A DNA stretch of 64,000 nucleotides from Lateolabrax maculatus. Its lineage: Eukaryota > Chordata > Actinopteri > Acropomatiformes > Lateolabracidae. The number at the start of each line of letters is the position of its first letter. Position 1 is the stretch's first letter. The translations under genes were made by a program, and so were the position numbers. The notes beneath the pieces are model-generated. The model saw only the letters and a list, made by a program, of their open reading frames with translations. It searched no databases and had not been told where the DNA came from. The DNA is taken from contig CM062202.1 in NCBI GenBank assembly GCA_031216445.1, positions 1,649,501-1,713,500 on the forward strand. Reading direction: 5' to 3'. Shown here one piece after another: positions 1 to 12,648 of this stretch.

Positions 1-2497
1 CTCCTCGGCAGCCACCAAACACATGAAGCGCTGGCACTCTTTCAAGAAGCTCATGGCTCAGAAGGCGCACAAGAAGAGCGCAGCAGGAGGAGGAGGAGGA
101 GGAGTGGAAGACTGCAAGGAGGAAGGAGCAGAGGGAGAAGGAGGTGGTGGAGACTCCTCCACGCTGGACTCCAAGGAGTCGGGGCAGAAGAGGTGGAAGC
201 TGAAACGCTCCTGGACCTTCCAGGGCCTGAAGAGGGACCCGTCCATGGTCGGCATCAGTGGCAAGGCCAAGGGCTCCGATAAAGACTCTGCTGACATCGC
301 GAAGCCAGAGGAGGCAGGTGGACCTGAGGAAGGAGAGGAGGCCAAGGAGGAGGGAGGAGCAGAGGAGGCCAAGACGGAGGAAGGGGAGGAGAAGGAGAAG
401 GCTGAGGGAGCCGAGGAGGAGAAGGCAGCAACTGCGGGAGGTGGGACGGTGACGCATCACGCCAACGAGATCTGGACCTCCTTCAAGAAGCGCGTCATCC
501 CCAAGTCCAAACGCGCCAACACGGAGTGCGCCCCCAGCGGGGAGGAGGACGCAACTGCAGCTGCCGCCTCAGGTGAGATGACACCAATATACTGACGAAC
601 ACGCCACAAAGCTGAGCCTTCAGCGGGTTCGTTAGAGTGAGAATGACCAGGTGCAAATCCCTGATCCCCACCTTTCATGAAGAAGTGGTGAGGTACAGAT
701 AGTTTTAACATTTATCTTGTGATAACTTTATAAGAAGCTGTTTTAAATGAGCAGATGTAGAATAAACGTATGTGGTCTGAAGTCTAACAGCTTCGAATAT
801 ATTCAGCAACACAGTTCAACAGGACCCCATTAAAACATTCAGACTGCGAAGCAGACGGCGCGTTCACACTCATTTTGTGTCCGTCTCTGTTCAGGGAGCA
901 CAGACGGGTTTGTGGCTCGCTAACTCTGGGGGAGGTAATGTAATTGAACATTCTCCCAAATAAAATATTCAACATCGGATGTGAAATTCAAATTGCACTG
1001 TAGCTTCAGTCAACAGCAAAGACTAAATTTAGCTTCCATTCTGCCCCTGGCTGCAAGCAGAAAACGGTATGAAAATACAGGGCAAAAATACCAAAGGCTC
1101 CTTGTATTTTGGTTTTTACTGATTTTCAGTGGAGAATATATTTTTAAACAGAGGCGATTGGATTAAACTAAACAGCTCATCTTCCATTAAAATAGTGTGA
1201 AGCGGAAAATGGGCAGAAAACACAACTGAGATGCTGATTATACACCAGAGTCGCTTCAAAGTAGATACAAATAGAGTTTGTTTGTTAAAAAATGTTTTCC
1301 ACCTGGAGTTTTGTGATATTGATTTTTTAAACCCTGTTGGTCTGTTGAGGAAAGTTGAGCCTCCAGCACCTTAAGTGCCGGATGTTTTCCTCAGGAGCTG
1401 CTACATGGAGACCAGAACAGAGCTAAAAGTAGAGCAAATACTGGACGTACATTCCTCAAACAACTCCAGAGGGAGTGGAAAGTTTTAAATCTTCATCCAT
1501 ACTAATGTTTAAACCAGTGATGTGACGTGTAAAGAAGCTTCAACCCTGAACTCTCTTCCTCCCTCCAGGTGAAGAGGGAGCAGCAGAGGAGGGCAAGTCG
1601 GCCAAGGCCAAGCGCTCACATTTCGGCCGTGCAGTTTCCCTGAAGAACTTCATCCTGAGAAAGGGCAAGTCCTCCAGCGTAGACCTGGGCGAGGGCGCCA
1701 AGGAGGAGGAGGAGGCCACGGAGGCAGGAGAGGGAGGAGAAGCGGCGGAGGAAGGAGGCGCCGACGGCGAAGCTGCCGCAGCGACCGAGGAGACCAATGA
1801 CAAAGACGCAGCGGTGGCCGAGAAGACGCCGGAGGCGGCGCAGACCGGAGGGGAGGCGGCGAAGGAGGCCGTGAAGGAAGCAGTGAAGGAGGCGGAGAAG
1901 ACACCGGCCGAAGCTCCGGTGACCAACGGGGAGAACGGCTGCTCCAATGGCACGGCGGAGGAGGACGCCACACACAATCACGAAGATGAGGAGAAGACGA
2001 CGGGGGGCAGCCCCGTGAAGAAGGGCAAGGAGGCGGGAGGAGCGAAAGAGGAGGCCAACGCTAAGATCATCAACGCCACGGCGGCTGTGAACAGCGGTGA
2101 GTTAGAGCACGCCGACCGGGACTCTGATGAGCCACAAAACAGCAGCAGCAGCAAAGAAGGAGATACTAACAACAGACGGCAACTACAAGTACCAGCACTC
2201 ACTGAGATAGATCTAGATGTTAGCAGGGAGGAGGAGGAGGAGGAGGAGGAGGAGGGAGGGGAGGCAGGGTCTCCACAAAATGGAGGTTTTCACGATGGTG
2301 CAGAGTCATGTGACCAGGAGGAGAGGGAGGGGGAGGAGGAGGAAGATGAGGAGGAAGAGATGAGGAAGAGGGATCTTCGAGAGGCAGCGGTGGCCATCGT
2401 TCAAAACGTGATGTCAGCCGCAACTGACCAATTAGAGAGGGAGCTGTGCGTCGACAACGGCCTGAACGGGTGTTACGACGCCAACAGTCAATACTGA
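1..2497 (+). CDS. A-kinase anchoring protein, AKAP5/AKAP12 (gravin)-like, 3' part
   Basis: Two exons are seen: one open from the window edge to 572 (donor GTGAGA, phase 1) and one from 1569 to the TGA at 2495-2497. The frame is open upstream of the ATG at 23, so the true start probably lies outside the window. The protein has several basic/aromatic patches (KRWHSFKKLM, KRSWTFQGLKR, EIWTSFKKRV, HFGRAVSLKNFILRKGK) set in Glu/Ala/Gly-rich low-complexity sequence. Such patches in AKAP5 and AKAP12 bind acidic lipids, calmodulin and the plasma membrane. Near the C-terminus an amphipathic stretch, EAAVAIVQNVMSAATDQLE (about 2384-2440), resembles the PKA RII-binding helix of gravin and AKAP79. Inference: it tethers PKA (and perhaps PKC) at the membrane. 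Known AKAP5 and AKAP12 proteins end in one large coding exon, so the intron at 573-1568 is unusual and the exact orthology is open. A MARCKS-like protein is an alternative but would not explain the C-terminal helix. Confidence 0.62.
2372..2440 (+). other. Putative PKA RII-docking amphipathic helix
   Basis: Translated, this segment has hydrophobic residues at alternating 3-4 spacing (A, V, I, V, V, M, A, L) on one face and Q/N/D/E on the other. It keeps the V-Q-N ... A ... D-Q-(F/L) pattern known from the gravin RII-binding site. It lies 30-40 residues before the stop, the same relative place as in AKAP79 and gravin. The assignment is by visual pattern only. Confidence 0.55.
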
Positions 2498-2653
2498 TCA
2501 CACACACACACACACACACACACATTTATGCACAAGTGAACACATACATGAGGAAATACACTTTTCATGCAAGTTAATACTTAAATGTGCCAAATGTAAA
2601 GTTACACATATCAGCACAAGCTCGTACTCATAGACGCATGCAGACACTCGTGT

Positions 2654-2820
2654 TAAAGGAGTAGTTCAACAATATGCTTATTCGCCTTCTTTCCAGGAGT
2701 CAGAAGATAAGATCTTTACCACAGAAACAGCTACCGTGGCTCTGTCCAAAGTTCAGAAACCAGGCCAGCTGGTCCCACCTGCTTCCAGTCTTTATGCTAA
2801 GCTAGGCTAACCACCTCCTG
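2654..2820 (+). repeat. Degenerate teleost MITE-like repeat (TTAAAGG-AGTAGTT end)
   Basis: The segment starts TTAAAGGAGTAGTTCAAC and contains GCTTATTCGCCTTCTTTCC, GGCTCTGTCCAAAGTT and a TTATGCTAAGCTAGGCTAA stretch. This is a set of words I recognise from a very common fish interspersed repeat. It is diverged and lacks an obvious matching far end. Confidence 0.55.
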
Positions 2821-5539
2821 ACTCCAGCACACACACACAGGCTGAAACTGAAAAAGTGTGTAAATGTTGAACACACGTAGGTGAAGCCGCTGTATATGCA
2901 GAACCACAAACACATAGTCCACTTCCCTGGGTGATTGCATGATGTAATGAAATATTGCCACAGTTACTCCTCAGACCCTTTAAAGAAATGGTAGCGTAGT
3001 TGTTGAATAAGTGTTTGTTCACAATTTAAAAAAAAGAGAGAGAGACAGAGAGAGAGAGAGAGGGAGGCATCGCTTTCATTTATTGACCGCTAATTTCATT
3101 ATCATGTCAAGTTCATGAACAGCCAAACAACAAAACCATTTACCGATAAGGACTCAGGTGGTGAGAGTGGATTCCCAGGCAGCTATGGTTGGAAACTGAC
3201 TGATCATGAACTTGTATAAAAGTATAAATATCGCAGCCATCAAACAGGCCTTTAAAAGTACATTTGGTTTTTATTCGGTCCCATCTTTGGTGCATTACGA
3301 CCCACAGACATGAATGGACTGAGCACTGATGTGAGGGAATTCAATGACGGAGATGAAAGTAAACATCTCCTGACGTTTTTCAAGCTCGTTCAGACCGTTT
3401 CACACGTTCCCACCCGGGAGCCGCTCGGCGCTGCCGGACACCGAACATCGGGAGGTGAAGTGCCTGTGAACCAGAAGGTGCTCTGTTCCCTGCTCCATTA
3501 TTTATCAGTCCCAGCCTCCTCTCCATTCAAGTGCAGTGTGAGCCTCGGTGTCCGGCGACCGCCTCGCTTTGATCTCATACTGCCCGACAGATGTTTGCGG
3601 GGAGAGCACCGAGGCTCCTGCCGCCGCTGCCGTTCGATTTACTAAAAGACTCTTTGAAGCTCAAACTCTTTTGCTCATTTTGAACTCTGTTTAACACCTC
3701 ACTAAGCACTGACACCGTGCCGAACTATTTGCATTGTTGGAAAAACGCATTTTTACCGAAAATAACATTCAGTACAAGCTGCAAAGCACATCACATATAC
3801 CATCAGACGTCCATTACTAAGGGAGAGGGTTTTAACTGCGCTCGCTGGGGTCGCATTTCATGTCCAAGTGTCACTGGACAATTCAAGATGATTTTTCTGG
3901 CACATCTGCAGTTATTAAACACCATGTTAGATGTGTTGGAGTTCCCAGGTCGTAATACCGGACTTGGGAGTTGACGTAAACGGTATTATTTACAAGTGAG
4001 AAACCGGTAATTATGGTTGACATGAACGCAGCTTTATTGCATAAGTACCGCCTCTCCAAAAGCACCCAGTGAACAGCAGCGTGTACGGCACCTTTCAGAT
4101 TAAACCTTTTTTTTCTTTATTTGTGTCACCAGCACAGAAGAAGAGCACAAAACACTTCGCCTACAACCGAAACAACTGTGAAACTGGCGCCCTCTTCTGC
4201 TCGTTTAGCATGTTGACGTGCACAGAGTCTGTGTTCGGTCGGACAAAAAATGGCACTTTGTGCAGGTCAGCGGCAGTTGTCAGGAGTTGTCAGTCAGATT
4301 TGCCTCCATTATCTGGTCTCAAACTTTGACTTTCTTTACGTATGCAGCCCTACTTTACGCCTAGTGTGTCAGAAACTATTGGTGATAGGCCCGTGCACCA
4401 TTTGGCGTTCCTCTCTACACAGGCAAGTCTTCCAGCCAACACTGAAAGCTGTTGCAGAAACAGTTCCCTGTAAACCGTATGCAACACTTTACATACAATA
4501 AGAGATTTGGCGTTTCTTTTCGTCTTCCATGCCAACGCTGAATGAGCCCAAGCTGCCGTGACAACAAAATGACAAATAGGAATCTCAGGAAAACTTGTGA
4601 TTATGGAAAGTTTCACTACAAATGTTCAAACTGAGCGCACAAATATGTTTCCAACTGTGAAGTCAAGTGCTCAGGATTCACGCCCCTAAACTAGTGCAAC
4701 TGAGCTGAAAGACTCGATCCGAGGAGAGGAGGAAGAGGGGAGGAGGAAGTTGACAGATTTTAGGTTTGATAGTACGATCCCACTACTCGATAAACAGGAA
4801 ACCGTGAGAACAGAGCGTAAGTGTACTAATACGAGAAGGATTAAAACCACCAAAAGCTTCATTGCAGACCCTCGACCTTCGAGCTCCGGCCTCCCTCCTC
4901 GTTCCTCCAGCCGCCGCGCTGCATAGTTAGCTCTGTGTTTGCTGTGGAAGAGAAAAGCTGGTTTACTGACATCAATAGAGTTGAGTCCATCAACGGATTA
5001 GTGGACAAAATCAAAGTGTCACGGAGCCTCTTCAACAAGCCAGATTAACTAGCCTTCTCTCTCTCTGCCATTTCTCTCTGCTTTCTCTCTCTCTGGGGGG
5101 GGGGGGCAAACAGAAATGTAGACAGATGACGCACCAGTGGGATGGTCGGGTTATTCGATTTCAGGGAAATATCTTCTGTTTAGGAGCCTGTGAGCTCCGA
5201 GCACAAAGGACAGTCAAAACCTAAAAGAACCAAAAGAAGAAGAACCAAAAAGGCACAAACGACAGGTAGAGAAGAAGGGGGTGCTGACAGACAGACAGAC
5301 AGGCAGAAAGACAGACAAGCAGGCAGGCAGGCAGACAGACTGTACGTCTTCCTGTTGGTTATCATGTGATGATGATGACCCTCCATTATAATGTGACACT
5401 TCTCTCATGAAACTGTTGTGCTGTTTGCTTTGTGTACGTCCTTAACACAAAAATAACTTAAACTAACCCAACACTGAGACCAACATCTGTACTAAACCAC
5501 TAAACACACATACAACATTTAACCCTTTTTATATGACTG

Positions 5540-5574
<35 letters not shown>

Positions 5575-6703
5575 CCTTTTTCCAAGACCTATTTTTTAAT
5601 ACATTTTTTCAATCTCTTCTGTTATCATTTACCAGACAAAAAGGCGGGAAACGTGTGAGGCCACACAAAGAGGATTAGAACTGCCCGGGATTCGCTGAGC
5701 AAGGAGCTCTGAGCCCCGCCCCCACCCCTTCCTCCTCCTCCTCCTCCTCCTCCTCCTCTCTCCCTTCATCCCTCCTCCTTCCTGCCGAATAAACGGAGTA
5801 ATCACGTGTTAACAGATCACCATGGTGAGAGAGAGAGAGATTGAGAGAATGAGAAAGATGCAATTCATGTAGATGAGAAGTGAAAAATAATAATCACTCA
5901 GAAAGCAATAATTCAAGCCCCTCTTTTCGCCCCCCCATCCATCCATCATCCCTCCATCCATCCATCCCCTCCGTCCGATACATGCATACATACGACAAAC
6001 ATGTACATCCAGTGTTTTTATTTTTTCTTTGCTTGTCTGTGAGATTTTATATTGTCTACGAGAGAAAAGAAAAATGCAGAAATGTAAAAAATGAAAAATC
6101 GAGACATTCCACCCCCCCCTATTTCCCCCGCCGTCCTGTTCTCCTCCTCGTCGAGCTACTTAACTCCGCTCTCTGTCTCTACCGACTCCTGATTGGTGGA
6201 TTTAAAGAACAAAAAAAAAAAAAAAAAAAAAGACTGTTAGTTTTATATTGACGGCCATTTTGGTTTGTAGTCCCCGTCAACCCCCCTTCGCCCCCCCACC
6301 CCCTCCCCTCCCCATCCGTCCCAGTAGATATTTGACAGTACAGCAGGACCATGTTGCTACAGTATATAAACTGCCCTGAGGACTGCCACTTCCCAACCAA
6401 CACTGCAATGTCTTCAGCTCTGTGTGTTTAATGTTTTTAGACTGTTATATTGTGTACATGAATTAAAAAAAAAGAAAAAACCACCATCAAATATTAAAGT
6501 CAAAATGTTTTTTTTTTCTTTTTCCTGTTTGGTTTGGATTCTCTTTTTCTTTCTTGTTTTATTTTCTAAAAACACATCTTCTCACTGTTACCGCAGTCCG
6601 AACGATATGCTGTAATTAAAAAAAAGAATAATAACGATGATGATGTTTTGTTGGTCCAAGTTTTCACATGTCCGCTAGCAAATTGTCAAGAAAAAAATAG
6701 TAC

Positions 6704-6709
6704 AATAAA
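6704..6709 (+). terminator. Poly(A) signal AATAAA (AKAP-like gene, inferred)
   Basis: Canonical hexamer in tagtacAATAAAgactaa. It is the first clean AATAAA after a long run of A/T-rich sequence following the AKAP-like stop codon. Confidence 0.35.
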
Positions 6710-7212
6710 GACTAAAATCTAACAACTAAACTGCAAGTCATTGTGGGGTTTTCTATTTTTATCTGGATGATTGAAGTGTTGTGTGCAGACGGGCGGGTGG
6801 AGGTTAGAGGGAGGAGCGGCGGGGCGAGGCGGGCGGGGCGCTGGATCACCATTGGATGCTCATTAATCTGTGTATCGATAATCTCATCCTTTTACGTAAT
6901 GGACGGAATAATAGGAGATTTCTTTGTATTAAAGTAGATCTGTATGTATTATCTGGCCACAGGCTGCTGGTGCTTCATGTAGACAGGCGGGGCGTCCATA
7001 TGCCGCCGCCAGCCCTTCACACCACCGCTGTTACACTACATTTATATTTCACACATCGGGATGAAACTAAAGGATGCAGTCAGACCATGTTTCAGTGAGT
7101 TCAGTAAAAAAAAAAAACAACCTTTAAACTAAAACTCAAATTTAGAAATAAAGGGACATAAAACATGCAGCTAAGGTTAAAAAATGTCACAGTAAAGTGA
7201 AAACTGTGTATT

Positions 7213-7265
7213 CTGTATGGCCAAAAGTATGTGGACAGCCTTGCCTACATACTTAGTGTTCTTTT
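7213..7265. repeat. Short DNA-transposon-like relic
   Basis: It contains TATGGCCAAAAGTATGTGGACA, a phrase common at the ends of fish hAT/Tc1-type non-autonomous elements. Only one end is recognisable, so the remainder is lost or truncated. Confidence 0.35.
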
Positions 7266-9054
7266 TTTGGTTTGGTGCTGTGTTTGTTCCAGCGATGGGA
7301 GATCGTTATATTACAGCGATACTTTAAAACATTGGGACGGGATGGGAATCACAGGAAGATATCTGAGGGGCCGCTAGATGATGAACAAGATAGGAAATGA
7401 GACGCGCAGGAATCTTTGGGTGGAAAGAGAAGTAGAATTTCTTCAGGAGCATATACGTTTAGTAAGTTACCTGAAGTAGTCTTTCTGCTCCCAAAGTCAT
7501 CAACAAGTGAAGTCCACCAAGGAAGGGAAGCAAAAAGCTGAAATAGAAAGTAAAATGTTCTTTTCATTTCTTTCATGGTGGGAAAAAAGAAACATGAAGA
7601 CAAAGTAGGTTTCCAGAAAACGCTCCAGCCCTGCTTAGCTCCTTCTGTCTCCTATTTGTCTTCACACTTTTCACAATTCTCATTTTTTCACCGTTTCAAA
7701 TGAAAAGAACCGTTTTTTCCTCACCATCTCAGCTTCTTAATGTGATCTTGTTTTGTTTTTTTGGGGAGGCTTGGTGTCCTCGTGGCTGCGTGGGCTCTTC
7801 TTCTCTCTTCTGGAAGCTGTTGAAGAGCCAGAATCAGTTGTAGCCGAGTCTGTCCAGCGCTTTAATGAACTGCTTCATTTCTGTGTCTTCTGCAGCATCT
7901 CTCACTGCTTCGCGTGTCGCAGCAGGACATGTACAGGGATTTTAACATTAGTGGCACCTAACAAGCATCCAAAATGACCAGTTTCCAGATGTTGGAAGGT
8001 TTTTAAGTAAGAAGTTAAATATGAAAACAGCACAGACCATCAGCTGTCAAAACATCAATGCTTCTGATGCCTCAGGAAAAAATAAATTATAGTGTATCTC
8101 TCAGTGTTTCTGTCAGAAAGGGGATTTCATTTGATGTTCATGCAACTTTAACCAAAGTCTAACTCTAAAAAGGTGCAGAGAGGATGCAGACACAACTGAA
8201 ACGGTTCCTCATGTAGAAATTATCTCACACATTTCTGTGTAATTCTACAGTTGAGTCTCTGACAGCCAAAGGCATGACCGGGAGGACGAGTAAGACATTT
8301 TCACGCTTTATCTAAGGGTGTTATTAAGTAATCTGCAAAATTAGAGCAAAGCAGGAGAATTGATTAATTTTCTATCTTGTGCTTTGGTAGTTTGGCAAAT
8401 TCGTAACACAGTAACAACAGCAACGCATTTAAATGGTGAAACGAGATGTTGCTCATGTTTGTGACAATTTTATTTCAATAAAATAACAATCAACTCGGCT
8501 CATTTTGTTCGTACTTTCCCCCATATCATAAACGGTTTAAACAAATCCTTCACAGGGTGGGCGGGTGGGAACGCTTTTCTGCTGCCGATGCCGGGCATGA
8601 CAGAAAAACATTGCAGACAGTGTTTATTGGTGTATATTCAAACTTTCTCCATATACAATATTCAGTACAGGAGATTTAAACTGTTTCTTCAGTGCAACAA
8701 AGACAGGAAAGTACCACAAAGGTAAATAAGTAAAAAACCTAAATAAAACTACTAATTCAACTAATAATCATATATTTAAAAAGTTTAAATGGACCTGATG
8801 GTGTGTATGAACATCTCCTTGTCCTAACTATCTGAATCACTCTTCCTTAAACTGCCACTGCCAGCGTCCCTCAGAGGGCCAACGGGCCACATGTTGAGAC
8901 TCACAGCAGCAATAACAACACATGTCTAGCCGTCTGTAAAGTGTGTGGTGACGATAATTCCCCACTGTCGGTTGAAATCGGCAGCATACTGTCTTGCTGT
9001 CAGGCCAAATCTCTGGGATTATGTTATTACAGCCGTAATGCCAGAGTACAGTAG

Positions 9055-9056
<2 letters not shown>

Positions 9057-9097
<41 letters not shown>
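9057..9097. repeat. (CA)n microsatellite
   Basis: About 20 uninterrupted CA units in intergenic DNA. Confidence 0.95.
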
Positions 9098-9098
<1 letters not shown>

Positions 9099-10389
9099 CC
9101 TCAGGAAAACTAATGCTTTGTGGTTTAAGGACATTTTAATGGACGAAGCCGGGTAATAATCACGTCAGTTTTGACGAGGCGTTGGTGTGTAAATCGAACA
9201 CAGAGCTTCCTCACTAACCCGGAAACGGCTTCGAAGAGCAGATGGAGAACATGTCGGGATGATGATCGCCTCTGAAGTGCTACAGTCGTCTTTAGATTTG
9301 TCTTTAATTAGGTTACAGTGGAGGTCAGAGGTGTGGAAAGAGGCAGAACAGATGGATTACATGTCAGGATTATAACGTAAAGACACCAGCTGCTAAGTAT
9401 AGAGTATACATGCAGTGGGCTGACGTACCAGGCGTCTCTCTTTATGGCTGCATTACATCAGTATACTGAAATACGCGAGGAGTTCGGCAAAGTAGCTGCA
9501 GCTACAGATCAATCTGTATCATCATTAGATCAACTCAGTCTGCAGATGGAGGATTTGGGGTCAAGTTAGACATAGATGGTTCACTAGTGTCAGTGGGCAC
9601 ATTCCAGTTTATACGTCTAAAACCCCTGCAGGTGTCCCGCGGAGGCTGCAACATCACTACTGCACCATATTTAAGTAGATAGGAGGAACAACGTACTTCA
9701 GCTCGACCAACACTTTTATCCAAAGAAACGTACGGATGAAGTAAACCACAAGGAGAAACCGCAGAGAGAAGCCTTTCAAATACCACCTGACACGAGAGAT
9801 GTTGAGGTGATGAGCAGGTACTCGGGTCAGTCGTTGACAAGAGGCGGACGTTATGGCGGCGGCAGTTTTATGGACATGATGAGCAACAGAAACGCCATTC
9901 GTCTGGCTCCCAGGCTGGAGGATGGACGCTCGGCCCAGCTGTGGAGGATCGAGCATGGTTCAGTCGCACGCTGCAGATGTGAGGTGTGAGGCTTTGGACG
10001 AGTCGTACGTACGAGAACCTCGTGACGGCGTGCATCGTACGAATCTTTAAAGGCAAACATGTGACATGATGTATCTGTTTCTTTTTAAATAAAAAAAACA
10101 TTTCCAGTTTCTATTAGACTGAACAAAATCCTCAACAAAACTTAATTAATGACAAAATTAGAGATAATTATAAATCTAAATGGGGACTACTTTCTCTTCA
10201 GACCAGCGGAGGACGCGACTCGTCCTTTCTCTTGTGTGCAGTTCATTTTCCCAGCGCCGTGTTTAAGTCTGGAGAACATCACTGTGTGGGACCAAATATG
10301 ATTTGAAACTGTTTATTTTTCAAGAAAACACCAGACCAGAAAAATAAAGCTAATCATTTACTTTCCAAGTTTTTATTATTAACGTATTA

Positions 10390-10395
10390 TTTATT
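10390..10395 (-). terminator. Poly(A) signal AATAAA on minus strand (tmem87b, inferred)
   Basis: TTTATT on the plus strand is AATAAA on the minus strand, inside an A/T-rich cluster 2.25 kb downstream of the tmem87b stop codon. Several overlapping AATAAA/AATAAT words lie here, which suits a 3' end. Confidence 0.35.
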
Positions 10396-11244
10396 TACAA
10401 AGCAAACAGCACAGTACTTTACATAATCAAGGTCTTTCTGGAAGGACAATAAACAGATGAAACGCAGAGACTCATTTACTGCGGACACATCGAACTGAAG
10501 AGTTTCTCTCCAAAATAAGACGTCCACCACTGATACAAAATCCACACTTTCATATTGATTAAGAGCAAACATAATTACAAAGGCTTTTAAATAACTGCCT
10601 CCTACTTTTCGGAGTAGAAACGAAACCGTTCAGAAGGAACAGATTAACAGATTATTTTTCCTTTTCATCTGAATTTAACAACCCTATAAACGAACACAGT
10701 GGCAGATATCTTGGTGTAATGAAGTTTGGATGTGGGTAAAAAACACATTCTCCAAGCCTGACACATTACTTTTTATACCACATACAACACTAAGTACATA
10801 GACAATGGCTCTGTACTCCTGCACACTGGATTTCAAATGAAACAATACTACTCAAACATGTCTTATCTAAAGTACGTCTGTTTACCAGTTCTGCTGCAGG
10901 TCTACTTCATGAGTGCAGCTGAATTACGCAAGAAAATATAAATACTGAGTCAGACTCTGCAGGTATTCAGTATCAAAGACCTCAGAGAGGGAAAAAAACC
11001 TGGTCATGACATCCATAACTGCAGTCTCAGAAACCTCGCTGAAACAGGAAACAGTCAAAAACACAACAACCCCAAAACATTTTATCGGCTTTTCCTGATA
11101 ACAGCGAGCAGACGGCGAGCTGCTGCAGGCTGATGGGAGCAGACAGCAGGGAGGCAGAGTGGACTTTTCCCCACGACTCAACGGGGTGATGTATGGAGCG
11201 TTTAGTCTGTTCAGACAAGTCACTGTCCACACTTAACAGGCTGG

Positions 11245-11320
<76 letters not shown>

Positions 11321-12648
11321 CTCTCTCTCTCACACACACACACACGCGCACACACTCTCACACACACACACACACAGAGCTGGCTGTACAGGCCATTCAG
11401 AGCGATAATGGCTGCAGTTATAGAAAACACACACGAGGCTGGGACAGGAGTTATGTGTGTGTGTGTGTTTTGGTGATCGAGCGAATAAAAAGACGATGGA
11501 GTGAACTAAGTTTTGTTTCTGTGTACGGGGATGATGTGTTCTGTGGGTTTAAAGTTAAAGAAAAGTAATTTTAGTTTACAGTTGAGTGGAGACAGAAAAT
11601 AAACGTATCAAATCACGGAAATGCATTCAAGAGCTGTTGAGATATTTCAGTAAAAGTCAAAATTGAGCGTGAAAGTCGGGATCACCCATCAGTAGGGTTC
11701 ATCCTCTGGGGAAGATGAATGTCTGGACCAACACTCCCCTCCCTCGAGCTACGCCACAAGCATGACTAATAATAAAAAAAATTAGGGAACGGTGACAAAA
11801 TAAACTAAAAAATATTGGTTACATCCCAGATTTAACAGCCAATCAGAGAGCGTTCTCTTTCTGCCTGAACCTCATCGTCACTGAGGAGGTAAAGTGACGT
11901 AAAATGCTAATAATGAAACCAGGAGTATTTAATCTAAGATGACTTTAATTAGCCTGCAGCAGCAAGTCCTTCACGCAGACACAAAGAAAAATTAAAAACA
12001 ATAAAATGATTTTCACTCAGCCAAAACATGTCTGTGTGAAATGATCCAAACAGTTTTAATGGTTCAGATTAGACTGGAAGAAAAGCTGGAACGATATGAT
12101 CCAAATGAAACCCACTCAACAGGTGTGGAACAACAAAACCCCGACAGCAGCCACAGAGAAAGCTCTGGTTGTGGCACCAATGAAAACACAAAATGTCTGA
12201 TGAGACAATATTCAAAAATCACATTTCCGCACGGAAACGGTGAAAAGGCGAACAAGCTGCTGTGTAGCAGGGAACCCCATTAACATCAAATCTGTCAAAA
12301 TATACTGTATATATATAGAAATATAAATACAAACAGGCAATAAAAATAGAAAATAAAATGATCTGTGTGCCGTGTGATCGATTTTACTCCCAGTGTATGT
12401 ACAATCAAGGCTTACAAAGCTCATAAATTCAGGGATTAAATCACATACCAGACACCGCCATCTTGTAAAGCAAACACTCGTTCATCTCTGCGTTCCCTCT
12501 TTCATCCGGCAGTTCGTCTATCCTTCTCGTTTAATCAGCCCTTCTTCTCTTTTTCTCCACCTTGTACGCCAAAATTAATCTGTATCATTCTTTCAAACGC
12601 TCCTCATACTCCGTGTTGCCTCCATTCGTCCGTCCTTCTTCTTCTCCT
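10396..12648 (-). other. Probable tmem87b 3'UTR
   Basis: The sequence has no coding potential beyond chance frames. It includes a compound (CA)/(CT) microsatellite at 11246-11376. No additional exon was found between the tmem87b stop and the minus-strand AATAAA cluster near 10390. Confidence 0.4.
11246..11376. repeat. Compound (CA)n/(CT)n microsatellite
   Basis: CA tracts alternate with CTCTCTCT blocks and one CGCG interruption, 131 bases in all. Two of the blocks look like a duplication of a CA-CT unit. Confidence 0.95.

Larger units (their letters stand above)
2498..6709 (+). other. Probable long 3'UTR of the AKAP-like gene
   Basis: No convincing coding exon was found after the stop. A (CA)n tract follows at once (2499-2523), then a degenerate MITE (2654-2820), a (CAGA)/(CAGG) run near 5289-5340, an ATT triplet run (5541-5574), a TCC run (about 5729-5757), a pure A run (6211-6230), and A/T-rich sequence up to a canonical AATAAA at 6704-6709. 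Long A/T-rich 3'UTRs are usual for AKAP5 and AKAP12. The exact end is inferred, and an earlier poly(A) site is possible. Confidence 0.4.
6740..10389. other. Intergenic region between two convergent genes
   Basis: No exon-like open frame with matching splice sites was seen on either strand. It holds a short GC-rich patch (about 6786-6842), a short repeat relic with the words GGCCAAAAGTATGTGGACA (7219-7237) typical of fish DNA-transposon derivatives, a (CA)n run (9057-9097) and otherwise anonymous A/T-rich sequence. The AKAP-like gene points in from the left and tmem87b from the right. Confidence 0.5.

Noticed and set aside
1540..1981. Three overlapping minus-strand frames
   Set aside because: Antisense shadows of the GC- and GAG-rich AKAP-like exon; no splice context of their own.
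3310..3645. 111-codon frame in the AKAP 3' region
   Set aside because: No recognisable motif or splice logic, lies in a probable 3'UTR; length is within chance for this composition.
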